DNA of 64,000 nucleotides, from assembly GCF_004363655.1 (NCBI RefSeq), contig NZ_SNZH01000017.1:1-64000 (forward strand). Direction: 5' to 3'. The DNA is from Tahibacter aquaticus. GTDB taxonomy: Bacteria > Pseudomonadota > Gammaproteobacteria > Xanthomonadales > Rhodanobacteraceae. The position numbers were made by a program, and so were the translations under genes. Below the pieces are notes generated by a model, which was not told where the DNA came from, ran no database searches, and saw nothing but the letters and a program-made list of their open reading frames with translations. Of the stretch, positions 16,454 to 25,044 are shown in pieces (the stretch's first letter is position 1; every line of letters starts with the position of its first letter).

Positions 16454-18760
16454 CTAGTGCTTCAGCACTTCGACAAGATAGCGCGTCCCCGCATCGCTCT
16501 TTTCCGCGATCAGGCCGTGGATATCCGATTCGAAGCCGGGAAAACGGTAGTTCTGCGCGCGGGCGATGCGCAGGGATTCGAGAATGGCCGAGTCCTGCCT
16601 GCCAAAGCGTTCGCCGGGCATGATGGTCGGGATGCCGGGCGGGTAGGGCACCAGCATGGTCGCGGCGATGCGGCCTTGCAGCGCATCGATCTCGACGCGC
16701 TCGACGTCGCCGCGTACCAGGCGGTCGTAGGCGTCGGCGGGGATCATCGCCGGTTCGGGCAGGTCGACGTACATCTCGCGCATGACCGAGGCGACCTTGT
16801 GCTCGTTGTTGAAGGCATGCAGGGCGCTGCACAGGTCGCGCAGGCCCATGCCGATGTAACTTTGTGGAAATTCCGCGATCAGCGACGGCAGCGCCTGCGA
16901 CAGCGGCGCGTTGGCGTCGTACAGCGCCTTGAACGCGAGCAGTTCGGTGGTCAGGGTGCTCCATTTGCCCTTGGTGATGCCCATCGAGAACAGCACCAGG
17001 AACGAATACAGGTTGGTCTTCTCCACCGTGATGCCGCGGCCCCAGAGGAAACGGCTGACGACGCAGGCGGGAATGCCGTGCCGGGCGGTCTTGCCGTCCA
17101 TGGACAGGCCCGGCGTGAGCAAGGTGACCTTGATCGGGTCGATCAGCACGTAGTCCCTGGGCAGGTCGCCGAAGCCGTGCCAGGCCGCCTTGGGGGCGAG
17201 TTTCCAGTCGTTCTGCCGGGTCGACACGGGCAGGGCGGCGCGCTCGCCTTCGTCGAAACGCGCACGCAGCGCGTCGGGTTGCCATACCTGGAACCACCAG
17301 TCGTTCTTTTCCAGCTCGCCGCCCACATGCAGCATGGCGCGGCGGAAGGCGATGGCCTCGTTGTGCATCTGTTCGACCAGGCTGCGCCCGGCACGGCCTT
17401 CCATCATGCGCGAGGCGATGTCGCAGGAGGCGATAAGGCCATAATGTGGCGAAGTGGAGGTGTGCATCATGTAGGCTTCGTTGAAGCGGTCCACGTCCAG
17501 TGCGCGCGTGCGGCTGTTGCGCACGTGGATCATCGAGGCCTGCGAGAACGCGGCCAGCATCTTGTGCGTGGAATGCGTGGCGAACAGGATGGCGTCCTGG
17601 TCGCGCGGCTTGCCCTTGGCCATGGCGTAGTGGTCTTCGTACAGCTCGTGAAAGGCCGCATAGGCGTACCAGGCTTCGTCGAAATGCAGGTAGTCGACGC
17701 CGCTGCCGATGTCCTCGGCGATTTTTTCCGCGTTGTAGCACAGGCCGTCGTAGGTGGAATTGGTCACCACGGCGATGCGTGGCCGCACGCTCTTGCCGCT
17801 CTTGCCGCTCTTGGCGGCCTTGCTCGCCAGCGGATGCGCGGCGATCGCCTTGGCCATGGCCTTGGGCGAGAACTGGTCCAGGCTGATCGGCCCGATGATG
17901 CCGTGGGCATTGCGGCTGGGACGGAAGTACACCGGTATCGCGCCGGTCATGATCAGCGCATGCAGCAGCGATTTGTGGCAGTTGCGGTCGACGAAGACCA
18001 CGTCGCCGCGTGCCACCGTGCCGTGCCAGATGATCTTGTTCGCCGTCGAGGTGCCGTTGGTGACGAAGAATGTGTGGTCGGCGCCGAAGTTGTGTGCCGC
18101 TTCGGTTTCCGCTGCCTTGACCGGGCCGGTGTGGTCGAGCAGCGAGCCCAGCTCCGGCACCGATACGGACAGGTCGCTGCGCAAGGTGTTTTCGCCGAAG
18201 AACTGGTGCAGTGCGCGGCCGACCGCCGATTTGGTAAAGGCCACCCCGCCGCCATGGCCGGGCGAATGCCAGGAATAGTTGGACTGTGCCGCATGCGTGA
18301 TCAGTGCCTTGAAGAACGGCGGCAGCAGGTTGTTCATGTACTCGTCGGCGGCGCGTAGCACCTGGCGCGCGATGAAACTCTTGGTGTCTTCGAACAGGAA
18401 GGTGAATCCATGCACCATGCTCAGCAGCTTGGTCGGGATCTGCTCCACGGTGCGCCGTTCGCCGTAGAGGAAGATCGGCAGGTCTTCATGCAGCACCAGC
18501 TGGGTCTGCAGGAAGGTGTGCAGGCGCTCGAACTGATGGGCGCTGTCTTCGCTGCCGTCGATGGAGATCAGCACGGCCGAAGCGGCGTTGTAGGTGCGGG
18601 CGCCGGCTTCGGCATCGTCCATGGTCAGGCCGCTGAGCACGCGCTGGCCGTGCTGGCGGATTTCCTCGGCCAGGGCGCGGATCAGGATGCCGGCGATGCG
18701 CGGCGAGTCGTAGTCGGCATCGATGATGACGATGGGGTAGTCGAGCGAATTGAAATACAT
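16454..18760 (-). CDS. Orn/Lys/Arg family PLP-dependent decarboxylase
   Basis: 768 residues, matching the long fold-type I bacterial basic amino-acid decarboxylases: an N-terminal receiver-like wing domain (about 1-135), a PLP domain with Asp361 (HFDEAW) and Schiff-base Lys400 in THSTHKMLAAFSQ, and a C-terminal domain. It decarboxylates lysine, arginine or ornithine to the matching polyamine or diamine, consuming a proton. Which substrate it uses cannot be told by eye. A low-complexity insert SKAAKSGKSGKS (about 313-324) sits on a surface loop. With the CDF gene it interrupts the pectin genes and has no obvious link to them. Confidence 0.87.
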   Translation of the reverse strand: MYFNSLDYPIVIIDADYDSPRIAGILIRALAEEIRQHGQRVLSGLTMDDAEAGARTYNAASAVLISIDGSEDSAHQFERLHTFLQTQLVLHEDLPIFLYGERRTVEQIPTKLLSMVHGFTFLFEDTKSFIARQVLRAADEYMNNLLPPFFKALITHAAQSNYSWHSPGHGGGVAFTKSAVGRALHQFFGENTLRSDLSVSVPELGSLLDHTGPVKAAETEAAHNFGADHTFFVTNGTSTANKIIWHGTVARGDVVFVDRNCHKSLLHALIMTGAIPVYFRPSRNAHGIIGPISLDQFSPKAMAKAIAAHPLASKAAKSGKSGKSVRPRIAVVTNSTYDGLCYNAEKIAEDIGSGVDYLHFDEAWYAYAAFHELYEDHYAMAKGKPRDQDAILFATHSTHKMLAAFSQASMIHVRNSRTRALDVDRFNEAYMMHTSTSPHYGLIASCDIASRMMEGRAGRSLVEQMHNEAIAFRRAMLHVGGELEKNDWWFQVWQPDALRARFDEGERAALPVSTRQNDWKLAPKAAWHGFGDLPRDYVLIDPIKVTLLTPGLSMDGKTARHGIPACVVSRFLWGRGITVEKTNLYSFLVLFSMGITKGKWSTLTTELLAFKALYDANAPLSQALPSLIAEFPQSYIGMGLRDLCSALHAFNNEHKVASVMREMYVDLPEPAMIPADAYDRLVRGDVERVEIDALQGRIAATMLVPYPPGIPTIMPGERFGRQDSAILESLRIARAQNYRFPGFESDIHGLIAEKSDAGTRYLVEVLKH

Positions 18761-18851
18761 GGCATACCCTGTAAAGCGCGAGATAAGCGATTGTCGTTCA
18801 ATAGCTTAGCGTTTGCGCGCGGAACTGTGGGCGAGCATTTCCGCGAGTCCA

Positions 18852-18865
18852 TGACACCGGTTACC
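18852..18865 (+). promoter_or_regulatory. Pectin operator copy 4 (TGACACCGGT)
   Basis: Exact decamer, left half 7/7 and right half 4/7 to the ideal palindrome, 80-93 bases upstream of kduI. It abuts the predicted -35. Confidence 0.6.
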
Positions 18866-18889
18866 AAATGCACGAAAACGGGCTACTAT
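18861..18889 (+). promoter_or_regulatory. Candidate promoter of kduI-kduD-CE12
   Basis: TTACCA (18861-18866), 17-base spacer, TACTAT (18884-18889). Each hexamer matches consensus at four positions. The operator overlaps the -35. Confidence 0.4.
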
Positions 18890-18944
18890 CGGCGCCACGT
18901 CGACACCAGCAGCGCGGCCGACCGCCGCCAGAGGGCCTTAACCC

Positions 18945-19793
18945 ATGTATCGCAAGACCTATCACGCCTGCCACCCGGACTCGATGCAAGGCGTCAGCAA
19001 CGAGCAGCTGCGCGAACGCTTCCTGCTGCCCAACCTGTTCGTCGCCGACGAAGTGGTGCTGAACTACACCCACTACGAGCGCTTCGTGATCGGCGGCGCC
19101 GCGCCGCTGAGCAAGGCGATTGCGCTGCCGGCGCAGACCGAACCCGCCTCGGCGGCCGGCCAGCCGTTCCTGCAGCGGCGCGAACTCGGCGCGGTCAACG
19201 TGGGCACGGGCACGGGCCGCATCCATGTCGACGGTCAGACCTTCGAGCTGAAGCCGCGCGACGCCCTGTACCTGCCCATGGGCTGCAGCGAGGTATCGTT
19301 CGAATCGGTCGATGCCGCCGCACCGGCGCTGTTCTACCTGGCGTCGACGCCGGCGCATGTGCGCTACGACATTGTGCATATTTCCATCGACAGCGCCGTG
19401 CCGCTGCAGCGCGGCGCGCTGGCGACCTCGAACGAACGCACCATCTACCAGTACATCGTGCCGGCGACGTGCAAGTCATGCCAGCTGCTGCTGGGCCTCA
19501 CCCTGCTCAATACCGGTTCGGTCTGGAACACCATGCCGCCGCATCTGCACGATCGCCGCAGCGAGGTGTATTTCTACTTCGACCTGGGCGCGAACGACCG
19601 CGTCTTCCATTTCATGGGCGAGCCCGACGCGGCGCGGCATCTCGTCGTCGCCAACCACGAGGCGGTGGTATCGCCGCCCTGGTCCATCCATATGGGTTCG
19701 GGCACGGCGAATTACGGTTTTATCTGGGCCATGGGCGGGGAAAACCTCGACTACACCGATATGGCCGTGCTCGACATCTGCCAGCTCAAGTGA
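18945..19793 (+). CDS. kduI: 5-dehydro-4-deoxy-D-glucuronate isomerase
   Basis: 282 residues, close to the usual 278. KduI converts 5-keto-4-deoxyuronate, formed from unsaturated galacturonate ends, to 2,5-diketo-3-deoxygluconate. The cupin zinc site is intact: His200, His202, Glu207 ([16 protein letters not shown]) and His249 (SIHMGSG), four residues offset from the E. coli enzyme as I recall it. Other family blocks are [12 protein letters not shown] and LYLPMGC. It is the first gene of a three-gene unit with kduD and the CE12 fusion, and carries an operator decamer in its promoter. Confidence 0.96.
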   Translation: MYRKTYHACHPDSMQGVSNEQLRERFLLPNLFVADEVVLNYTHYERFVIGGAAPLSKAIALPAQTEPASAAGQPFLQRRELGAVNVGTGTGRIHVDGQTFELKPRDALYLPMGCSEVSFESVDAAAPALFYLASTPAHVRYDIVHISIDSAVPLQRGALATSNERTIYQYIVPATCKSCQLLLGLTLLNTGSVWNTMPPHLHDRRSEVYFYFDLGANDRVFHFMGEPDAARHLVVANHEAVVSPPWSIHMGSGTANYGFIWAMGGENLDYTDMAVLDICQLK

Positions 19794-19800
19794 GGCACGC

Positions 19801-20559
19801 ATGAGCCATCCCTTCGATCTGAGTGGCCGCGTCGCCGTCGTCACCGGCGCGAATACCGGCCTGGGGCAGGGCATCGCCCTGGCCCTGGCCGCCGCCGGTG
19901 CCGACATTGCGGCGCTGGGGCGTTCGGCACCGGATGCGACGGCACAGCAGGTCGAGGCGCTGGGGCGCCGCCTGTGCTGGATAGAGGCCGATCTCGACCG
20001 CAGCAACGGCCTCGCCGCGACGATCGACAAGGTGGCCGCGCAGCTCGGGCCGCCGGACATTCTGGTCAACAACGCCGGCACCATCCGGCGCAATGCGGCG
20101 CTGGATTTCAGCGAGGACGACTGGGACGCCGTAATGGGCGTGAACCTGAAGACGGCCTTCTTCCTGGCGCAGGCGTTTGCACGTCACTGCATCGCTGCGG
20201 GGCGCGGCGGCAAGATCGTCAACATCGTCTCGATGCTGTCGTTCCAGGGCGGTATCCGTGTGGCTTCGTATACTGCCAGTAAAAGTGGATTGCTTGGCGT
20301 CACGCGCCTGCTGGCCAATGAATGGGCCAGCCAGGGCATCAACGTCAACGCGATCGCGCCGGGTTACTTCGCCACCAGCAATACCACAGCCCTGCGCAAC
20401 GACGAGCAGCGCAACCGCGACATCCTCGCGCGCATACCGGCGGCGCGCTGGGGCGAGCCCTCCGACCTGGGCGGTGCGGCGGTATTCCTTGCCTCGCGCG
20501 CGTCGGACTATGTTCACGGCGCCGTGCTGCCGGTGGACGGTGGCTGGCTGGCGCGCTGA
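19801..20559 (+). CDS. kduD: 2-dehydro-3-deoxy-D-gluconate 5-dehydrogenase (SDR)
   Basis: 252 residues. It is a classical short-chain dehydrogenase: nucleotide-binding TGANTGLGQG (15-24), NNAG at 90-93, and catalytic Ser144, Tyr157 and Lys161 (YTASKSG). KduD reduces 2,5-diketo-3-deoxygluconate to 2-keto-3-deoxygluconate, feeding KdgK. The start is seven bases after kduI, and the stop is immediately followed by the next start. Confidence 0.93.
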   Translation: MSHPFDLSGRVAVVTGANTGLGQGIALALAAAGADIAALGRSAPDATAQQVEALGRRLCWIEADLDRSNGLAATIDKVAAQLGPPDILVNNAGTIRRNAALDFSEDDWDAVMGVNLKTAFFLAQAFARHCIAAGRGGKIVNIVSMLSFQGGIRVASYTASKSGLLGVTRLLANEWASQGINVNAIAPGYFATSNTTALRNDEQRNRDILARIPAARWGEPSDLGGAAVFLASRASDYVHGAVLPVDGGWLAR

Positions 20560-21675
20560 GTGCGGCGGATCGCGGCACTGCTGCTGGGATTGCTCGCCGC
20601 CACGGCGACAGCGCAGCAGCGCCTGCCGCCGCCGCTGCGCCTGGTCATCGCTGGCGATTCCACCGCGAGCGAATACGATGCCTCGCGCTGGCCGCGGCGT
20701 GGCTGGGGCCAGGAACTGCCGGGCTATCTCGACGCCGCTGTCGACGTGCGCAACCGCGCGCAGAGCGGGCGCAGTTCGCGCAGCTTTATCCAGCAAGGCT
20801 GGATCTACGACGTGGCTGCCGACCTGCGCACCGGCGACCTGCTGCTGATCCAGTTCGGTCACAACGACGAGAAATTCGACGATCCGGCCCGCTACAACGC
20901 GCCGCAGTCCGAATTCCCCATGTGGCTTATGCACTATGTGGAACTTGCGCGGCGAAGCGGTGCCGTGCCCGTGCTGCTGACGCCGGTGGCGCGGCGGCAT
21001 TTCGTCGACGGCCGGCCGGTAGACCTGCACGGCCCCTATGCCGAGGCGGTGCGGGCGCTGGCGCGGCGTCAGGGCGTGGCCCTGGTCGATCTGAACCTGG
21101 CCAGCTTGCGCTGGCTGGCCGGCCTGGGCGAAGACGCCTCGCGCGATTTCTATCTGCACCTGCCCGCACAGGGATTGAAGGACAACACGCATTTTCACCA
21201 GCGCGGCGCGGCAGCCGTGGCCTGCCTGGTGCTGAAGGGGCTGGTGCAGCAACAGCTGCTGGCCGCGACACGGCTGCGGCGCGATACCGATTGCGGCCAG
21301 CCGGACTGGAACGAGGCGGCAAATGCGTCGTCCCGCGTTGCCCGGGCCGGCGACTATCGCCGCAGGCAAGCCTCACCGCACGGCGGTGGCGGCAGTTCCG
21401 AAGCCGATGCCTTCTTCGACGATGTGGCCGATCTGGACATGGTGCTGCGCAAGCGCATCCTGCCGGCGGGCGCAGGCATCGGCCTGCACCGGCACGACAA
21501 GGACGAGGTCTACTACGTGCTGAGCGGGCGTGGGCGCTACGTGCTCGACGGTGTCTTGCACGAGGTCGGGCCGGGCGATGCCTTGCTGACGCGCATCGGC
21601 AGCAGTCATGCGATCTACCAGACCGGCGAGGAAGCGCTGGTGATCCTGATTGGTTACCGCAAGGGCAGTGGCTAG
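20560..21675 (+). CDS. Rhamnogalacturonan acetylesterase-like CE12 hydrolase fused to a C-terminal cupin
   Basis: 371 residues, GTG start abutting the kduD stop. Residues 1-18 are a signal peptide. Residues 25-235 are an SGNH hydrolase of CE12 type: nucleophile Ser34 (IAGDSTASEYD), Asn102 (FGHNDEKF), Asp208 and His211 (DNTHFHQRGA). It would deacetylate pectin in the periplasm. A Gly/Arg-rich linker (about 245-282) leads to a complete single cupin (285-370) with metal ligands His310, His312, Glu316 and His350 (GLHRHDKDEVYYVLSG). CE12 enzymes normally end near residue 240, so the cupin is an addition, perhaps a carbohydrate sensor, a second enzyme, or a fusion of two former genes. Confidence 0.85.
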   Translation: MRRIAALLLGLLAATATAQQRLPPPLRLVIAGDSTASEYDASRWPRRGWGQELPGYLDAAVDVRNRAQSGRSSRSFIQQGWIYDVAADLRTGDLLLIQFGHNDEKFDDPARYNAPQSEFPMWLMHYVELARRSGAVPVLLTPVARRHFVDGRPVDLHGPYAEAVRALARRQGVALVDLNLASLRWLAGLGEDASRDFYLHLPAQGLKDNTHFHQRGAAAVACLVLKGLVQQQLLAATRLRRDTDCGQPDWNEAANASSRVARAGDYRRRQASPHGGGGSSEADAFFDDVADLDMVLRKRILPAGAGIGLHRHDKDEVYYVLSGRGRYVLDGVLHEVGPGDALLTRIGSSHAIYQTGEEALVILIGYRKGSG

Positions 21676-21766
21676 CGATTCACTGCAGACGTTTTGGCTG
21701 CAGGGTCGTAAGGTTGCGCATGGCCGCGTGAAGGAATCGGCAGCAGTGAACCCGAAGCGTGCCTGA

Positions 21767-21796
21767 AGCCCTCCCCTTGATTGAAGGGAAGGGCTT
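21767..21796. terminator. Hairpin between convergent genes
   Basis: AGCCCTCCCCTT (21767-21778) and AAGGGAAGGGCT (21784-21795) pair with one mismatch around the loop GATTG. There is only a short T stretch, so it is a likely transcript end for the kdu unit. Confidence 0.45.
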
Positions 21797-21858
21797 GGTT
21801 CGCGGCTTTTGACTTACCTCGGCGTTTTGCGGCGCAGGAATTCGCTGGCACCTCGACG

Positions 21859-21890
21859 GTGCAATTCGCTTTGCTCATCGCACCCTGCGA
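21859..21890 (+). repeat. REP-like dispersed repeat
   Basis: GTGCAATTCGCTTTGCTCAT then CGCACCCTGCG, 15 bases from the stop of the next gene. It differs from the consensus core at two positions. Confidence 0.65.
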
Positions 21891-21904
21891 ATGCCGGCAT
21901 AGCT

Positions 21905-23128
21905 TCAGCGAATTTCCGCCACCGCGCGCTCGCGCCGTTCTATCGTGCTCAACGTGGCCTGATTGCCCAGGCGCAGATCGCGCAACTCGTACGGCGCCTT
22001 CAAGCCCGCGCCATTCAATGCCTGCGCATCGAATTCCAGCACCAGGCTGTCCCTGCCTGCTTCGACCCACGCCGCCGACTGCGCATAGGCGGCCGGTTTG
22101 CGCGTACCGTCGGCAGCCGTGCCATACAGCACCCCGGACAGCTGATAACGGCTGGCGCTGGCCACTTCCACGCCGACGCCGAGGCTAAGCGCACCGCCGC
22201 GAAGGCGTTCCGGCGTGACCGTGCCGCTCAGGCGCGCGGTCGGCACGGCTACGGCAATCGCCGTCTTGGCATCGCGCAATACGGCAACGCCATCCGCGCT
22301 GCCGCTGGCGAATGCATGCACTTCCCACAGTCCCGGACCGTTGGCATGGGCCGCATCCGGCGTCACGTCCGCCTGCCAGCTGCCGTCGCGCTGCGGGCTC
22401 AGGTCGAAGCTCTGCGTGTGGCCGTCGGGCGCGGTCAGGATGCCCTTGGCACTGGCCGCGCGCGCGCCGTCGAGATGGGCCACGATCTGCACAGTACTGC
22501 CGCCGAGTACGGTATCGCGCGTCGCGCCCAGGCGTAGCACCTGGCTGCTGGTCGGCTCGAACACGTGGATCAGGTAATTACCCTTGGCCGCCGGCGCGGC
22601 CAGCTCGATGCGGCCCTTGCCCACGGCCGGGGCGAGCTTGACCACGACCGTGCCTTCGGCCACGTCCATACCGGCGGCGCGCAGCGCGGCGGTCTCGGCC
22701 ACGCTCTGGGTGGCGGCGCGGCCGTCGAACTGCTGGCCGTTGCTGCGCAACTGCACGTCGTCGATGCTCAGCGCGGTGGAATTGTTGCTATGGGGAGAAA
22801 TGCGGATCAGCGCGGCAGTAGCCGTGGTCGGCAGCGACACACCTCTGCGCAATTGCGCCTCGTCGGCATTGAGCCAGTATTCGCGGCTTTGCTGCACGAA
22901 CGGTACCGGGCGGTCGGCCAGCGCTTCGGCCGGATCCAGTGCCCAGGAGGTGCGCACCGGCACGCGGTCCAGCGTGGCGCTGAGCTTGGACAGGTCAGCC
23001 GTTGCCAGGCGCGTGACGACCTGGTCGTTGCTGCCGGCCGCGGCCAGACGCAGATCGGCGGCCTGGGCCAGAGAGACGAGGCCCAGGGTGATGCAGGCGG
23101 CCAGTGCCGCAGATTTCAGGTTCGACAT
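21905..23128 (-). CDS. Secreted protein resembling DUF4785
   Basis: 407 residues with a clear Sec signal (AALAACITLGLVSLAQAA). The mature part looks all-beta: an N-terminal segment with repeated short strands, then two Ig-like stretches (about 205-290 and 300-395) with patterns such as VLGGSTVQIVAHLDG and GLWEVHAFASG. I associate this layout with DUF4785 proteins of Xanthomonadales and Legionella, whose function is unknown. That link is from memory and moderate. It is nine bases behind the secreted alpha/beta hydrolase on the same strand, so the two are probably made and exported together. Confidence 0.7.
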   Translation of the reverse strand: MSNLKSAALAACITLGLVSLAQAADLRLAAAGSNDQVVTRLATADLSKLSATLDRVPVRTSWALDPAEALADRPVPFVQQSREYWLNADEAQLRRGVSLPTTATAALIRISPHSNNSTALSIDDVQLRSNGQQFDGRAATQSVAETAALRAAGMDVAEGTVVVKLAPAVGKGRIELAAPAAKGNYLIHVFEPTSSQVLRLGATRDTVLGGSTVQIVAHLDGARAASAKGILTAPDGHTQSFDLSPQRDGSWQADVTPDAAHANGPGLWEVHAFASGSADGVAVLRDAKTAIAVAVPTARLSGTVTPERLRGGALSLGVGVEVASASRYQLSGVLYGTAADGTRKPAAYAQSAAWVEAGRDSLVLEFDAQALNGAGLKAPYELRDLRLGNQATLSTIERRERAVAEIR

Positions 23129-23137
23129 GGGCTGGCC

Positions 23138-23995
23138 TCAGATATCGTCGCGCAGGATGACGTCCAGGCCGAAGCAGGCGCGCCGGCTCTGGTTGTGGGA
23201 CAGCGGTTCACGGCCGGCCATGCGATCGATGTCGCGGAACCAGGTACGTCCCGCCGCCTGCTGGCTGGTGCAATTGAGAAACCCGTCGGAACAGCCATCG
23301 AGCCAGTTCTGCGTAGTTTCCAGGCCGACGTTCAAGGTATAGCCGCCGCACCAGCTGTCGCCGTCGAACGGCGAGGAATCCACATCGGTACCGACCACGT
23401 TCCAGAAGCCCTTGGGCAGGGCCGGCCGGCCGGCGGTGCCGAGCAGATTGTTCTGGTTGTACTGTGCCATCCAGCTCAGCTGCTGCATGCGCACGCCGTC
23501 GGACTTGTAGCCCAGCAGCCACCCCAGCGCCTGTTCGAACACATTGCCGTTCATGGTCGCATCGGCCAGCGGCGTGCCGGCGCTGGACGCCGCCAGTGCG
23601 TTGACCCAGCGGATCTTGCTGATGATGTTCGGATAGCGGCTGTCGTAGGTCGGATTCGACAGGATCCAGCGCATCACGTTGCCGCCGTTGGAATGGGTCA
23701 GCACGACCAGGTCGGTGATGCCCTTGGCATTGATGAAACTGGTCAGCTGCGTGGCGAGGCAGCCGGCGGCGCGGCTGTCCCACATGTATTGTTCGAAGTC
23801 GCAATTGATCACGACGTAGTTGGACTGGTCCGGCAAGCCTTGCCGTACCGAATTGACGAAGGCCGGCTGCCAGTAGTCGTTATAGGCATCGGTCTGTTTA
23901 CCCGTGCCGTGTACGAAAGCGACGCCGGTGGCGGCGGCCGATACAGAAGAAGCGGCTCCCAGGGCGAGCGAGAGCGCCAAAGCAAGACGAACCAT
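23138..23995 (-). CDS. Secreted alpha/beta hydrolase (lipase-like)
   Basis: 285 residues from ATG 23993-23995, preceded by GGGAGGGAAA. A longer frame to 24043 would bury the signal peptide. Residues 1-20 (MVRLALALSLALGAASSVSA) are a signal. The oxyanion strand is VAFVHGTGKQTDAYNDYW. The nucleophile elbow reads LTHSNGGNVMRW, where Thr replaces the first Gly of GxSxG, as in PGAP1/lipase-2-like enzymes. Several cysteines (CDFEQ, CLATQ, CGGY, CSDGFLNC) suggest disulphides. The substrate is unknown. It may depend on its operon partner. Confidence 0.75.
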   Translation of the reverse strand: MVRLALALSLALGAASSVSAAATGVAFVHGTGKQTDAYNDYWQPAFVNSVRQGLPDQSNYVVINCDFEQYMWDSRAAGCLATQLTSFINAKGITDLVVLTHSNGGNVMRWILSNPTYDSRYPNIISKIRWVNALAASSAGTPLADATMNGNVFEQALGWLLGYKSDGVRMQQLSWMAQYNQNNLLGTAGRPALPKGFWNVVGTDVDSSPFDGDSWCGGYTLNVGLETTQNWLDGCSDGFLNCTSQQAAGRTWFRDIDRMAGREPLSHNQSRRACFGLDVILRDDI

Positions 23996-24380
23996 TTTCC
24001 CTCCCGATGCGGCTCGGGCTGGATCGTGTCGAGCCGCGGTCAAGCTGCGGCATTGCCTGGTACAGGGTGAGCATCCGTGCTGCTACCGGGCAAAACCGGA
24101 GCGCGATAGATAGATCCGCCGGGCCATGCCCTCCCACACAACGCGTCGGCGGCGCGCAACGTAGCAACCGTCATAAGCCGGTGTCAAACGTTTGTTTGAT
24201 GCGACAGCCGGGAATAGTTGCAAGGTATACGGGGGCGGAATTTCCGAGCGGCGCGGTGTGCGCTCGGCTTGGCGCGGCGCAGCAGAGCCGGTCCGCGCAG
24301 CACCGCGGCGAACTGCCAGACTGTGCTGCGCAACGCCGGTTACCGCGCGAAAACCACGCCAATCAGGAGGTCATCGTTCC
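23996..24380. other. Divergent intergenic region, 385 bases
   Basis: It lies between the hydrolase and the lipocalin-like gene. It contains GCCGGTGTCA (24177-24186), one base off the pectin decamer, and TCAAAC...GTTTGA arms around AAACGTTT at about 24184-24199, a possible regulator site. No gene is supported. Confidence 0.5.
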
Positions 24381-24920
24381 ATGCAGCGTTTCCAGTTCCG
24401 GACAATGAAACACCGTGCGGTCAGTCTCTGCCTGGCCATCCTGTTGCAATGCAGTAATGTGGCTTTTGCTGCGAATGCACATGAGGTATTCGGCCGGCTT
24501 GGCGGCCTCGTCGGTGACTGGGAGGGCGTATTCGCCAATGGCCGCCGCCACAGCGTCAACTACCGCCTCAGCGCGGGCGGCACCGTACTGGTGGAAACCT
24601 GGGCGCTGGCGCCCGGGCGCGAATCGCTGACGCTGTACTACGTTGACGGCGACGATCTGCTCGCCACGCATTACTGCCCCCAGGGTACGCAGCCGCGCTT
24701 GAAACTGGTCGGCGAGAAAGGCGGGCGGTTGCAGTTCGAATTGCTCGACGGCGGCAATCTTGGTCTGGCGGGAAAGTCGCACCAGCAGTCGTTCTGGCTG
24801 CAGTGGGATGGCGGCGACGGGTATCGGCGTAGCGAGACGTATGTGGAAAATGCATCATCGACGACAAAGCCGGGCCGTGGCGATCCCGAAGTTGCCGTGT
24901 CCTACAAACGGGTGAGGTAG
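24381..24920 (+). CDS. Small secreted lipocalin-like protein, function unknown
   Basis: 179 residues. AGGAGG (24365-24370) is ten bases upstream of ATG 24381. A second ATG at 24405 (MKHRAVSLC) would also give a good signal peptide (LAILLQCSNVAFAANA). The mature part begins FGRLGGLVGDWEGVF and alternates short beta strands (VNYRLSAGGTVLVETW, LTLYYVDGDDLLATHYC), the pattern of small beta-barrel or lipocalin-type proteins. No catalytic motif is seen. It is a single-gene unit. Confidence 0.65.
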   Translation: MQRFQFRTMKHRAVSLCLAILLQCSNVAFAANAHEVFGRLGGLVGDWEGVFANGRRHSVNYRLSAGGTVLVETWALAPGRESLTLYYVDGDDLLATHYCPQGTQPRLKLVGEKGGRLQFELLDGGNLGLAGKSHQQSFWLQWDGGDGYRRSETYVENASSTTKPGRGDPEVAVSYKRVR

Positions 24921-25044
24921 CTCCGTTCCGACAGGATGTGAGAGTGGCCAAGCAATGGTACGGCTAGACGTACGGTGGCGAACTTGTAGTTCAAAAAGCG
25001 GGTACGTAGCATCGCGGACAATCGGGGAATAAAGGGATAATTCC

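Noticed and set aside
16430-18358. 642-codon plus-strand frame opposite the decarboxylase
   Set aside because: Antisense shadow; the minus-strand decarboxylase has every expected motif.
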